This document shows, piece by piece, positions 13,687-25,706 of a DNA stretch of 64,000 nt. Numbering within the stretch: position 1 is the stretch's first letter; each line of letters starts with the position of its first letter. Position numbers and translations under genes: made by a program. Under the pieces are notes generated by a model. It was given only the letters and a program-made list of their open reading frames with translations. It searched no databases and had not been told where the DNA came from. The DNA comes from Anthoceros angustus (lineage: Eukaryota > Streptophyta > Anthocerotopsida > Anthocerotales > Anthocerotaceae): contig VJWM01000151.1 in assembly GCA_010909165.1 (NCBI GenBank), positions 62,001-126,000 of the forward strand. The letters are read 5' to 3'.

Positions 13687-14621
13687 GTGCCACCAGCCAC
13701 ACTAATTAGTTATCAAACAAGCTCAACCTTTGACGACTTGGTGCATTTCACGAGTAGCTAGTGACTTTTCAAGCGTGAAGTTACAACATTTTGTTTTGGT
13801 GACAATGGTGTCTGTGAAAAGGTTTTGAAGAATTTGATGAGGAAATCAAGCCCGATTTCCAAAGAGGATTCATCGCAATTGTTTTCAGTTAGTATCCGTT
13901 GCAGACGGATAAAACTTGTGTTTCTATTGCAGACGGATAACATTTCCGTTCTGTTGCTCATATGTCCGTAGCTTGTTCACCATGCTTCTTAAAACTTCGT
14001 GAGATATCCTTTATCAATCATAAGATGTCGATAAGGAGGTTATGAAAACACTTGACATGGAGCACCGTGAGAAAATGCTTGTGGGGCTTCTATCGCCTCA
14101 ACTATTATGGTGCATTTTAGAGTGGAAACCATAACATGCATCGGTTGCAACCTTAACATGCATCGGTTGCAACCTAAGAATTCTTCACACGCTTTCAAGA
14201 AGATCACGCCGAGGTTACCTTCTTGTAAGATCATTTGATGAGCGTAAAGAGGAGCACAAGTTACACAATCATATTCTTGAATTGGTGGAGAAAGGAATTC
14301 TTCAATTTTGAAATGGATGATCACACTTGCAAAAGGAATGTAAATGCAAGATCATATTCATTAATTTATTTTAGCAGTGATATATTCATTTTATTCTCTT
14401 TCCTACTTCATGTTTTGAAATGTTTGCAAACCATCATTATGTTACCGAGATCATTTAACTGCCACCAGGCGCTGCTTTCTCGTCCACCTTCAGAATCGCA
14501 ATTTACAAAGACTGCACGGATCTCCATCGTAACACGGCCCCTAGAAGATCTAAATCGCCTTTGCTTCAATCGACAAATGTTGCACTGATCCGGGAAGGCT
14601 CGCCATTCAACGCTCTCCTTA

Positions 14622-14878
14622 AGATATGGGCTATTGAGCTCCAAGAAGTCTCGAGGCGCGAGTGGATGCCTCGAGCTGAATTTTGGGGCTCGTCTTGAAA
14701 TACTTGGGAAAGATGGTGCGGATGAGAAACACCAAGGCGAGCGGAGCACAACCCGTGATTTTGGTACAAGCGGCCGAGAGTCTACCATGCCAATTTTTCA
14801 CAACGCTTGGATCTATTGGGTGTCGTTTCTAGTTGCGTCTTCTAGAAGCCTCGATAACCGCTCCATAATGAAATGCTG
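14622..14878 (+). pseudogene. I-module exon candidate ending at a GTAAGT donor
   Basis: The exon reads LLKIWAIELQEVSRREWMP, then RLEILGKDGADEKHQ, MPIFHNAWIYWVSF and NRSIMKCW, with frame changes at CpG-rich spots (CTCGAGGCGCGAG and CAAGGCG..CGGAG). In this copy the last 82 codons are open. Immediately after TGCTG comes GTAAGT, an ideal plant 5' splice site; unspliced, the same bases create a TAA. No known domain is recognised. A minus-strand frame is also open over the same stretch, a usual by-product of the codon pattern. Confidence 0.4.
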
Positions 14879-15937
14879 GTAAGTAGCTTCTAGACAAGGT
14901 TTTAGTATAGTTAATTAGCAATATTCTAGGAAAGTGATAAAATAGAAATAGTGATAATATAGAAGAAAATAGAAAGAGTGATAATATAGAAGTCGCCATG
15001 GGTGCCCTAGTCTATATATGTCCTATATACTCACACATATATTATGTATCTTGTGTTGGGTTTTCTATGTTATCTTAGGTTATAATTATTCTAAAGTAGG
15101 TATTTGTTTTCATATCTTTGTGTTTGGCCTCTAAAGTTGTCTGTGCACCTTGTGAACACGAACGGTGGTACAAGAATAACCGAGGCGTTAAAGAATTTTA
15201 CAGATACCAAATCACACACCATCCAAGAAAAACACATAGCTTGATTAGAGAAAGCTCTAAGGAAAAGAAATGGCTGCTCAATGACTTCATCTAGCATAAA
15301 TACACGTGGTGACAAGAGGAGGTTTAACGGTCCGAAAATACCAATGATAATAGGAAAACGCGTTACCACGTAAAAAGATTCAACGACCAAGTTCAAAAGG
15401 AAATCGAGATTCACATGGTCAAGCTCCTCAACTACTTCAAAGAACTCGAAACCCCAACTGCACTGCTCATCCGCTTATACTTTGAGTTCTATCCTCGCAT
15501 ATGTCATTCCACAAACCTCCTCTACATCACAAGACGCGTCCGCCACACAACAATTTTGGACATAATATCAACCATACTTCAAAATTTTACGATGGGAACG
15601 ATATCAAAATTCCAATCTTGTTCAAGGATGCCCTCGGGCATATTTTGAAAATTATGGGCAAATGACTAATACGAGGGTCTCATCACCTACTTCGTGTTGG
15701 ATCCAACCATGTTCAAGGATATCCACGTGCACATGTTCAAGGTCATGCGAAAATGATTAATACTACTAGGCTGCATTTTATGATGCGAACAATATTCAAA
15801 CTCCAATCATGTTCAAGGATGCCCTCCGCATATTATGAAGATGATGTTAAAATGACTAATACTAGGGTCCCATCACCTAGTTCTCGTGTTGGATTTGATC
15901 GTGGTCAAGGATATCCTCCGCACATATCCAAGGTTAT

Positions 15938-16180
15938 GTGGAAATGACTAATACTACGGTCTCGCCACCGTGTTTTCCGAGGCGAGATGATGTAGGGATT
16001 ACTAGAAGCCATACGGAAAATAAAGACTACAAGAAAAATAGTATGGTATTTGCGCCAACAGCCCGTCCTTATGCGGAAAAAGCTGCTAGCATGCAATCAT
16101 TGTACGTCGAGGAAATGCTTCAATTGATGGAACAATTACGACAACAACATAGCTGGAAAACGAGATACTACGTCAAATAG
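15938..16180 (+). pseudogene. Late-A segment with coiled-coil-like helix
   Basis: This open stretch holds the end of module A in the reference unit. After the MTNTT repeat remnant come GDDVGITRSHTENKDYKK-like and MVFAPTARPYAEK motifs. A helix rich in Glu, Leu and Gln follows (SLYVEEMLQLMEQLRQQ) and could form a short coiled coil. The frame then breaks at GATACTACGT(G)CGAAATAGCC, a CpG site whose length varies between copies. One base there would link it to the EIADELAQ segment that begins B. The first codons shown are not a true start; they lie inside the coding block. Confidence 0.45.
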
Positions 16181-16879
16181 CCGATGAATTGGCTCAATCA
16201 AGTCAAAGTGTCCCATCAATTATTTCCAAACTAGGCAATGCTACACCTATAATTTTAATGAGATCAAGGCCTCATTTGACTGCAAAAGCGAAGAGGAAAA
16301 ATTGGAAAATGGAAAGTGCTTGCATATGGACTTCAAGTACGAATGGAACAATTTCTTGCAATAAGCAATTTACCTAAGCCAAGTCCTTCATATGACAACA
16401 ATGGATCAACATCGACATTATGTGAAAGAAATACGAAATTGGATGGATAGATCAAATGTTATTGCACAAGACGATGTCCCACAAAATGTTGCCCCACAAG
16501 AAACTACAATAAAAGAAGGAGTATAAATCAAGATTTATGTGAAAACAATGTCGACCACACTCCAAAATTTTATGATAGGAAGCCTGGATATAAAAACCCC
16601 AATCATATTGAAGGATGCCCTCGGCATATGTTGAAAAGTTATGCGAAAATTCCTAATACAAGGGTCCCATCACCTAGTTCCGTGTTGGATCCAATCATGG
16701 TCAAGAGTATCCTCCAAGGTTATTCAAAAATTCCTAATACAAGGGTCACTAATACAAACACGAAAAGCAATATGGTAATGGTAACAACCCGTCCTTCTCT
16801 AGAAAATCCTAGTACCATGCAACCATTGCATGACGCAGAAAAATAAAATGCTTCAATTCATGAAAACAATGAGGACAAC

Positions 16880-17201
16880 ATAGGAGAAATAATGAGACAA
16901 TGCTTGCTGAAACAGCTAATGAAATGGCGCAAATGTGTCAAACTGTCCCATCAATCATTTCCAAATAAGAGAAAGCTACACCATTAATCTATCTTTAATG
17001 CAATCATTGCCTCATTTGATCGCAAAACGAAGAGGAGAATTTGGGAAAATGAAAAGTGCTTGGATATAGACGTCAAATACGAAAGAAACAATTTCTTGCA
17101 CTAAGAAGTTTACTTAAGCCAAGTCCTTCATGTGACAACAATTTTGGATCAACAACAACATTACGTGAAACAAATATAAAATTTGATAGATAAATCAATG
17201 T
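16880..17201 (+). pseudogene. D-module, diverged copy of B
   Basis: Translated piecewise, D gives ETANEMAQ, TVPSIISK, EEENLGK, QFLALRSLLKPSPSCDN and DQQQHYVKQI. These align in order with EIADELAQ, (C)PINYF, EEEKLEKW, QFLAISNLPKPSPSYDN and DQHRHYVKEI of module B. D is more broken than B: a TAG follows IISK in the reference unit, and single-base shifts occur after ATTTGATC. It reads as an older internal duplicate near the 3' end of the coding block. The following E module has no sustained frame. Confidence 0.5.
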
Positions 17202-17395
17202 GATTGCACAAGACGATGTCTCACAAAATGTTGCCGCACGGCTTATGATAAAAGGACGAGTAAAAAATCACAATCTACATGAAAATTAGGGCCCATATCA
17301 AAATTTAGTAATTCCTTCTAGTGCTATGCTATTTGAGAACAATCTTATTTTCATAGTAACCTTTAAATATGATTAGTTAGATGTTATTAATCAAT
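17202..17395 (+). other. E module, probable 3' region and intergenic spacer
   Basis: This stretch follows the D coding remnant and precedes the promoter repeats. It is AT-rich and has no open frame of note. The sequence between ACAATCTACATGAAAATTAGGG and the first CCTTGGCC motif is among the most constant parts of the unit. By position it would hold the 3' untranslated region and the spacer between gene copies. No canonical AATAAA signal is seen just downstream of D, so the transcript end is not defined. Confidence 0.4.
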
Positions 17396-17553
17396 CCTTG
17401 GCCTTTGAAAATCGACCTTCTATAATGTCTTTGATTGACCCTACCATATGTAATCAAGATTTAAACCAAAATACAAATCAAAATTTATCCTTGGCCTTTG
17501 AAAAGTAGTCTTCTTTGATTTTGAGTCCTTGGTCTTTGAATCTCTACGGACGA

Positions 17554-17561
17554 CTATAAAT
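17554..17561 (+). promoter_or_regulatory. T promoter TATA box, unit 4
   Basis: Spacer CTACGGACGA in the reference unit. The upstream word reads CATATGTAATCAAG, with a TAA insertion also seen at 23996. Confidence 0.6.
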
Positions 17562-17680
17562 GTGCCACCAGCCACACTAATTAGTTATCAAACAAGCTCA
17601 ACCTTTGACGACCCTTGGTGCATTTCAGAGTAGCTAGTGACTTTTCAAGCGTGAAGTTACAACATTTTGTTTTGGTGACA

Positions 17681-17900
17681 ATGGTGTCCGTGAAAAGGTT
17701 TTGAAGAATTTGATGAGGAAATCAAGCCCGATTTCCAAAGAGGATTCATCGCAATTGTTTCACCGTTAGTATCCGTTGCAGACGGATAAAACTTGTGTTT
17801 CTATTGCGAGACGGATAACATTTCCGTTCTGCTCATATGTCCCGTAGCTTGTTCACCATGCTTCTTAAAACTTCGTAGATATCCTTTATCAATCATAAGA
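17681..17900 (+). pseudogene. F module, first exon candidate after promoter
   Basis: The first ATG after the TATA box is in GACAATGGTGTCCGTG, about 120 bp downstream. It gives MVSVKRF and then a TGA, because inner copies have four T after AAAAGG. In the next frame the sequence stays open through NLMRKSSPISKEDSSQLF. The edge copy at 49740 has five T and is open in one frame. No known domain is recognised. Further on, GCAGACGGATAAAACTTG and GCGAGACGGATAACATTTCC form an imperfect repeat with stops in every frame, so an intron may begin here. Confidence 0.35.
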
Positions 17901-17907
17901 TGTCGAT

Positions 17908-18361
17908 AAGGAGGTTATGAAAACACTTGACATGGAGCACCGTGAGAAAATGCTTGTGGGGCTTCTATCGCCTCAACTATTATGGTGCATTTTAGAGTGG
18001 AAACCATAACATGCATCGTTGCAACCTTAACATGCATCGGTTGCAACCTAAGAATTCTTCAAGCACGCTTTCAAGAAGATCACGTCGAGGTTACCTTCTT
18101 GTAAGATCATTTGATGAGCGTAAAGAGGAGCACAAGTTACACAATCATATTCTTGAATTGGTGGAGAAAGGAATTCTTCAATTTTGAAATGGATGATCAC
18201 ACTTGCAAAAGGAATGTAAATGCAAGATCATATTCATTAATTTATTTTAGCAGTGATATATTCATTTTATTCTCTTTCCTACTTCATGTTTTGAAATGTT
18301 TGCAAACCATCATTATGTTACCGAGATCATTTAACTCACACGCGCTGCTTTTCTCGTCCAC
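17908..18361 (+). other. G and H modules, exon/intron status unclear
   Basis: G reads MKTLDMEHREKMLVGLLSPQ for about 30 codons, then meets a stop at the paired repeat AACATGCATCGGTTGCAACCTT. A second frame gives RRSRRGYLLVRSFDERKEEH and HNHILELVEKGILQF before a stop, and an overlapping frame runs from MSVKRST into H. H contains a hydrophobic run (SLIYFSSDIFILFSFLLH), but the underlying DNA is T-rich with TTATTTTAG, typical of an intron 3' part. An antisense frame is open as well. None of these frames is convincing alone, and spliced exons are possible. Confidence 0.3.
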
Positions 18362-18770
18362 CTTCAGAATCGCAATTTACCTAAGCCAAGTCCTTCATAT
18401 GACAACAACTGGATCTCCATCGTAACACGGCCCCTAGAAGATCTAAATCGCTTTGCTTCAATCGACAAATGTTGCACTTGATCCGGGAAGGCCCGCCATT
18501 CAACGCGCTCTCCTTAAGATATGGGCTATTGAGCTCCAAGAAGTCTCGAGGCGCGAGTGGATGCCTCGAGCTGAATTTTTGGGGCTCGTCTTGAAATACT
18601 TGGGAAAGATGGTGCGGATGAGAAACACCAAGGCGCGGAGCACAACCCGTGATTTTGGTACAAGCGGCCGAGTCTACCATGCCAATTTTTCACAACGCTT
18701 GGATCTATTGGGTGTCGTTTCTAGTTGCGTCTTCTAGAAGCGCCGATAACCGCTCCATAATGAAATGCTG

Positions 18771-19165
18771 GTAAGTAGCTTCTAGACAAGGTTTTAGTAT
18801 AGTTAATTAGCAATATTCTAGGAAAGTGATAAAATAGAAATAGTGATAATATAGAAGAAAATAGAAAGAGTGATAATATAGAAGCGCCATGGGTGCCCTA
18901 GTCTATATATGTCCTATATACTCACACATATATTATGTATCTTGTGTTGGGTTTTCTATGTTATCTTAGGTTATAATTATTCTAAAGTAGGTATTTGTTT
19001 TCATATCTTTGTGTTTGGCCTCTAAAGTTGTCTGTGCACCTTGTGAACACGAAACGGTGGTACAAGAATAACCGAGGCGTTAAAGAATTTTACAAGATAC
19101 CAAATCGTCACACACCATCCAAGAAAAACACATAGCTTGATTAGAGAAAGCTCTAAGGAAAAGAA
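18771..19165 (+). other. J module: probable intron or second promoter region
   Basis: This starts with GTAAGT and has no coding frame. It carries a low-complexity stretch built on AGTGATAATATAGAA (18832-18883), then TA-rich sequence with TATATATG (18903) and CACATATATTATG, then a constant stretch to the A start at 19166. Possible 3' splice sites ahead of A are TTTTACAG (seen in units at 4403, 15196, 27065 and 47248). Two readings fit: an intron joining exon I to A, or a separate promoter for A using the TATATA box about 260 bp upstream of its ATG. Confidence 0.4.
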
Positions 19166-21086
19166 ATGGCTGCTCAATGACTTCATCTAGCATAAATACA
19201 CGTGGTGACAAGAGGAGGTTTAACGGGTCCGAAAATACCAATGATAATAGGAAAACGCGTTACCACGAAAAAGATTCAACGACCAAGTTCAAAAGGAAAT
19301 CGAGATTCACATGGTCAAGCTCCTCAACTACTTCAAAGAACTCGAAACCCCAAGCTTACCGTTCATCCGTTTATACTTTGAGTTCTATCCATATGTCAAG
19401 ATTTAAACCAAAATACAAATCAAAATTTATCCTTGGCCTTTGAAAAGTAGTCTTCTTTGATTTTGAGTCCTTGGTCTTTGAATCTCTCTTTCACGACGAC
19501 TATAAATGTGCCACCAGCCACACTAATTAGTTATCAAACAAGCTCAACCTTTTGACGACCCTTGGTGCATTTCAGAGTAGCTAGTGACTTTTCAAGCGTG
19601 AAGTTACAACATTTTGTTTTGGTGACAATGGTGTCGTGAAAAGGTTTTGAAGAATTTGATGAGGAAATCAAGCCCGATTTCCAAAGAGGATTCATCGCAA
19701 TTGTTTTCAGTTAGTATCCGTTGCAGACGGATAAAACTTGTGTTTCTATTGCGAGACGGATAACATTTCCGTTCTGTTGCTCATATGTCCCGTAGCTTGT
19801 TCACCATGCTTCTTAAAACTTCGAGATATCCTTTATCAATCATAAGATGTCGATAAGGAGGTTATGAAAACACTTGACATGGAGCACCGTGAGAAAATGC
19901 TTGTGGGGCTTCTATCGCCTCAACTATTATGGTGCATTTTAGAGTGGAAACCATAACATGCATCGGTTGCAACCTTAACATGCATCGGTTGCAACCTAAG
20001 AATTCTTCAAGCACGCTTTCAAGAAGATCACGTCGAGGTTACCTTCTTGTAAGATCATTTGATGAGCGTAAAGAGGAGCACAAGTTACACAATCATATTC
20101 TTGAATTGGTGGAGAAAGGAATTCTTCAATTTTGAAATGGATGATCACACTTGCAAAAGGAATGTAAATGCAAGATCATATTCATTAATTTATTTTAGCG
20201 TGATATATTCATTTTATTCTCTTTCCTACTTCATGTTTTGAAATGTTTGCAAACCATCATTATGTTACCGAGATCATTTAACTCACACTGCGCTTCGTTT
20301 TCGTCGTCCACCTTCAGAATCGCAATTTACTGCACGGATCTCCATCGTAACACGGCCCCTAGAAGATCTAAATCGCCTTTGCTTCAATCGACAAATGTTG
20401 CACTTGATCCGGGAAGGCTCGCCATTCAACGCGCTCTCCTTAAGATATGGGCTATTGAGCTCCAAGAAGTCTCGAGGCGAGTGGATGCCTGAGCTGAATT
20501 TTTGGGGCTCGTCTTGAAATACTTGGGAAAGATGGTGCGGATGAGAAACACCAAGGCGCGGAGCACAACCCGTGATTTTGGTACAAGCGGCCGAGTCTAC
20601 CATGCCAATTTTTCACAACGCTTGGATCTATTGGGTGTCGTTTCTAGTTGCGTCTTCTAGAAGCGCCGATAACCGCTCCATAATGAAATCTGGTAAGTAG
20701 CTTCTAGACAAGGTTTTAGTATAGTTAATTAGCAATATTCTAGGAAAGTGATAAAATAGAAATAGTGATAATATAGAAGAAAATAGAAAGAGTGATAATA
20801 TAGAAGTCGCCATGGGTGCCCTAGTCTATATATGTCCTATATACTCACATATATTATGTATCTTGTGTTGGGTTTTCTATGTTATCTTAGGTTATAATTA
20901 TTCTAAAGTAGGTATTTGTTTTCATATCTTTGTGTTTGGCCTCTAAAGTTGTCTGTGCACCTTGTGAACACGAAACGGTGGTACAAGAATAACCGAGGCG
21001 TTAAAGAATTTTACAAGATACCAAATCGTCACACACCATCCAAGAAAAACACATAGCTTGATTAGAGAAAGCTCTAAGGAAAAGAA
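19166..21086 (+). repeat. Array unit 5 (short, A joined to E/T)
   Basis: Only the first ~225 bp of A are present. At about 19389 the word CCATATGTCA is shared by A and the upstream part of T, and the sequence crosses there. It continues with T (TATA 19500), F, G, H, I and J. B, C, D and most of E are missing. The first CCTTGGCCTTTGAA repeat of the promoter is also lost. Confidence 0.87.
19500..19507 (+). promoter_or_regulatory. T promoter TATA box, unit 5
   Basis: Spacer CTTTCACGACGA. Only the two downstream CTTTGAA repeats remain, because the unit switches in from A at CCATATGTCA. Confidence 0.57.
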
Positions 21087-24000
21087 ATGGCTGCTCAATG
21101 ACTTCATCTAGCATAAATACACGTGGTGACAAGAGGAGGTTTAACGGGTCCGAAAATACCAATGATAATAGGAAAACGCGTTACCACGAAAAAGATTCAA
21201 CGACCAAGTTCAAAAGGAAATCGAGATTCACATGGTCAAGCTCCTCAACTACTTGACAAACTCGAAACCCCAAGCTTACCGTTCATCCGTTTATACTTTG
21301 AGTTCTATCCAGCATATGTCATTCCACAAACCTCCTCTACATCACAAGACGCGGTCCGCCACACAACAATTTTGGACATAATATCAACCATACTTCAAAA
21401 TTTTACGATGGGAACGATATCAAAATTCCAATCTTGTTCAAGGATGCCCTCGGGCATATTTTGAAAATTATGGGCAAATGACTAATACGAGGGTCTCATC
21501 ACCTACTTCGTGTTGGATCCAACCATGTTCAAGGATATCCACGTGCACATGTTCAAGGTCATGCGAAAATGATTAATACTACTAGGGCTGCATTTTATGA
21601 TGCAATATTCAAACTCAATCATGTTCAAGGATGCCCTCCGCATATTATGAAGATGATGTTAAAATGACTAATACTAGGGTCCCATCACCTAGTTCTCGTG
21701 TTGGATTTGATCGTGGTCAAGGATATCCTCCGCACATATCCAAGGTTATGTGGAAATGACTAATACTACGGTCGCCACCGTGTTTTCCGAGGCGATGATG
21801 TAGGGATTACTAGAAGCCATACGGAAAATAAAGACTACAAGAAAATAGTATGGTATTTGCGCCAACAGCCCGTCCTTATGCGGAAAAAGCTGCTAGCATG
21901 CAATCATTGTACGTCGAGGAAATGCTTCAATTGATGGAACAATTACGACAACAACATAGCTGGAAAACGAGATACTACGTGCGAAATAGCCGATGAATTG
22001 GCTCAATCAAGGCCAAAGTGTCCCATCAATTATTTCCAAACTAGGCAATGCTACACCTATAATTTTAATGAGATCAAGGCCTCATTTGATCGCAAAAGCG
22101 AAGAGGAAAAATTGGAAAAATGGAAAGTGCTTGCATATGGACTTCAAGTACGAATGGAACAATTTCTTGCAATAAGCAATTTACCTAAGCCAAGTCCTTC
22201 ATATGACAACAACTGGATCAACATCGACATTATGTGAAAGAAAATACGAAATTGGATGGATAGATCAAATGTTATTGCACAAGACGATGTCCCACAAAAT
22301 GTTGCCCCACAAGAAACTACAATAAAAGAAGGAGTATAAAATCAAGATTTATGTGAAAACAATGTCGACCACACTCCAAAATTTTATGATAGGAAGCCTG
22401 GATATAAAAACCCCAATCATATTGAAGGATGCCCTACGGCATATGTTGAAAGTTATGCGAAAATTCCTAATACAAGGGTCCCATCACCTAGTTCCGTGTT
22501 GGATCCAATCATGGTCAAGAGTATCCTCCAAGGTTATTCAAAATTCCTAATACAAGGGTCACTAATACAAACACGAAAAGCAATATGGTAATGGTAACAA
22601 CCCGTCCTTCTCTAGAAAATCCTAGTACCATGCAACCATTGCATGACGCAGAAAAATAAAATGCTTCAATTCATGAAAACAATGAGGACAACATAGGAGA
22701 AATAATGAGACAATGCTTGCTGAAACAGCTAATGAAATGGCGCAAATGTGTCAAACTGTCCCATCAATCATTTCCAAATAAGAGAAAGCTACACCATTAA
22801 TCTATCTTTAATGCAATCGGCCTCATTTGATCGCAAAAGCGAAGAGGAGAATTTGGGAAAATGAAAAGTGCTTGGATATAGACGTCAAATCTGAAAGAAA
22901 CAATTTCTTGCACTAAGAAGTTTACTTAAGCCAAGTCCTTCATGTGACAACAACTGGATCAACATCGACATTATGTGAAAGAAATACGAAATTGGATGGA
23001 TAGATCAAATGTTATTGCACAAGACGATGTCCCACAAAATGTTGCCCCACAAGAAACTACAATAAAAGAAGGAGTATAAAATCAAGATTTATGTGAAAAC
23101 AATGTCACCACACTCCAAAATTTTATGATAGGAAGCCTGGATATAAAAACCCCAATCATATTGAAGGATGCCCTACGGCATATGTTGAAAGTTATGCGAA
23201 AATTCCTAATACAAGGGTCCCATCACCTAGTTCCGTGTTGGATCCAATCATGGTCAAGAGTATCCTCAAAGGTTATTCAAAATTCCTAATACAAGGGTCA
23301 CTAATACAAACACGAAAAGCAATATGGTAATGGTAACAACCGTCCTTCTCTAGAAAATCCTAGTACCATGCAACCATTGCATGACGAAAATAAAATGCTT
23401 CAATTCATGAAAACAATGAGGACAACATAGGAGAAATAATGAGACAATGCTTGCTGAAACAGCTAATGAAATGGCGCAAATGTGTCAAACTGTCCCATCA
23501 ATCATTTCCAAATAAGAGAAAGCTACACCATTAATCTATCTTTAATGCAATCGGCCTCATTTGACCGCAAAACGAAGAGGAGAATTTGGGAAAATGAAAA
23601 GTGCTTGGATATAGACGTCAAATACGAAAGAAACAATTTCTTGCACTAAGAAGTTTACTTAAGCCAAGTCCTTCATGTGACAACAAGTCGGATCAACAAC
23701 AACATTACGTGAAACAAATATAAAATTTGATAGATAAATCAATGTGATTGCACAAGACGATGTCTCACAAAATGTTGCCGCACACGGCTTATGATAAAAG
23801 GACGAGTAAAAAATCACAATCTACATGAAAATTAGGGCCCATATCAAAATTTAGTAATTCCTTCTAGTGCTATGCTATTTGAGAACAATCTTATTTTCAT
23901 AGTAACCTTTAAATATGATTAGTTAGATGTTATTAATCAATCCTTGGCCTTTGAAAATCGGACCTTCTATAATGTCTTTGATTGACCCTACCATATGTAA

Positions 24001-25706
24001 TCAAGATTTAAACCAAAATACAAATCAAAATTTATCCTTGGCCTTTGAAAAGTAGTCTTCTTTGATTTTGAGTCCTTGGTCTTTGAATCTCTCGCACTAC
24101 GGACGACTATAAATGTGCCACCAGCCACACTAATTAGTTATCAAACAAGCTCAACCTTTGACGACCCTTGGTGCATTTCATTGAGTAGCTAGTGACTTTT
24201 CAAGCGTGAAGTTACAACATTTTGTTTTGGTGACAATGGTGTCGTGAAAAGGTTTTGAAGAATTTGATGAGGAAATCAAGCCCGATTTCCAAAGAGGATT
24301 CATCGCAATTGTTTCACCGTTAGTATCCGCTGCAGACGGATAAAACTTGTGTTTCTATTGCGAGACGGATAACATTTCCGTTCTGCTCATATGTCCCGTA
24401 GCTTGTTCACCATGCTTCTTAAAACTTCGAGATATCCTTTATCAATCATAAGATGTCGATAAGGAGGTTATGAAAACACTTGACATGGAGCACCGTGAGA
24501 AAAATGCTTGTGGGGCTTCTATCGCCTCAACTATTATGGTGCATTTTAGAGTGGAAACCATAACATGCATCGGTTGCAACCTTAACATGCATCGGTTGCA
24601 ACCTAAGAATTCTTCACACGCTTTCAAGAAGATCACGTCGAGGTTACCTTCTTGTAAGATCATTTGATGAGCGTAAAGAGGAGCACAAGTTACACAATCA
24701 TATTCTTGAATTGGTGGAGAAAGGAATTCTTCAATTTTGAAATGGATGATCACACTTGCAAAAGGAATGTAAATGCAAGATCATATTCATTAATTTATTT
24801 TAGCAGTGATATATTCATTTTATTCTCTTTCCTACTTCATGTTTTGAAATGTTTGCAAACCATCATTATGTTACCGAGATCATTTGATGAGGAAATCAAG
24901 CCCGATTTCCAAAGAGGATTCATCGAATTGTTTCACCGTTAGTATCCGCTGCACGGATCTCCATCGTAACACGCCCCTAGAAGATCTAAATCGCCTTTGC
25001 TTCAATCGACAAATGTTGCACTGATCCGGGAAGGCACGCCATTCAACGCTCTCCTTAAGATATGGGCTATTGAGCTCCAAGAAGTCTCGAGGCGCGAGTG
25101 GATGCCCGAGCTGAATTTTGGGGCTCGTCTTGAAATACTTGGGAAAGATGGTGCGGATGAGAAACACCAAGCGAGCGGAGCACAACCTTGATTTTGGTAC
25201 AAGCGAGAGTCTACCATGCCAATTTTTCACAACGCTTGGATCTATTGGGTGTCGTTTCTAGTTGCGTCTTCTAGAAGCCTCGATAACCGCTCCATAATGA
25301 AATGCTGGTAAGTAGCTTCTAGACAAGGTTTTAGTATAGTTAATTAGCAATATTCTAGGAAAGTGATAAAATAGAAATAGTGATAATATAGAAGAAAATA
25401 GAAAGAGTGATAATATAGAAGCGCCATGGGTGCCCTAGTCTATATATGTCCTATATACTCACATATATTATGTATCTTGTGTTGGGTTTTCTATGTTATC
25501 TTAGGTTATAATTATTCTAAAGTAGGTATTTGTTTTCATATCTTGTGTTTGGCCTCTAAAGTTGTCTGTGCACCTTGTGAACACGAAACGGTGGTACAAG
25601 AATAACCGAGGCGTTAAAGAATTTTACGATGGGAACGATATCAAATCGTCACACACCATCCAAGAAAAACACATAGCTTGATTAGAGAAAGCTCTAAGGA
25701 AAAGAA
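21087..25706 (+). repeat. Array unit 6 (C-D block doubled)
   Basis: The path is A, B, C (22353), D (22683), a switch near 22945 from D to the B/C border through CAACTGGATCAACA, then a second C (23100), D (23420), E, T (TATA 24107), F, G and H. At 24885 GATCATTTGATGAG takes H into F, and near 24950 F passes into I. J follows. The extra block adds about 740 bp to the standard unit. Confidence 0.87.
24107..24114 (+). promoter_or_regulatory. T promoter TATA box, unit 6
   Basis: Spacer CTCGCACTACGGACGA, the longest version, which may be closest to the original sequence. Confidence 0.58.

Larger units (their letters stand above)
10164..15269 (+). repeat. Array unit 3 (two promoter blocks)
   Basis: The path is A, B, an exact 130-bp repeat of the A/B border (11042-11301), C, D, E, T (TATA 12571), F, G and H. 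Near 13385 a switch from the H/I border (CAGAATC) back to late E gives a second T (TATA 13679), then F, G, H, I and J. The unit thus holds two promoters and two F-G-H blocks for one A block. Start codons 4-5 are CAA TGA. Confidence 0.86.
15270..19165 (+). repeat. Array unit 4 (reference unit, 3896 bp)
   Basis: This is the most complete unit and the one used to define the modules. Only one small mosaic is evident: at 18376-18415, inside I, a piece of B (CCTAAGCCAAGTCCTTCATA) replaces the usual spacer. Start codons 4-5 of A are CAA TGA. The frame breaks within A, B and C lie at CpG-rich variable spots, as in the other copies. Confidence 0.9.

Noticed and set aside
24442-24753. Minus-strand frames of 70-126 codons over modules G and I, recurring in most units
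   Set aside because: They recur only because the DNA recurs. No promoter or splice context on that strand was found, and the plus strand has the TATA box, GTAAGT donor and motif-level internal repeats.
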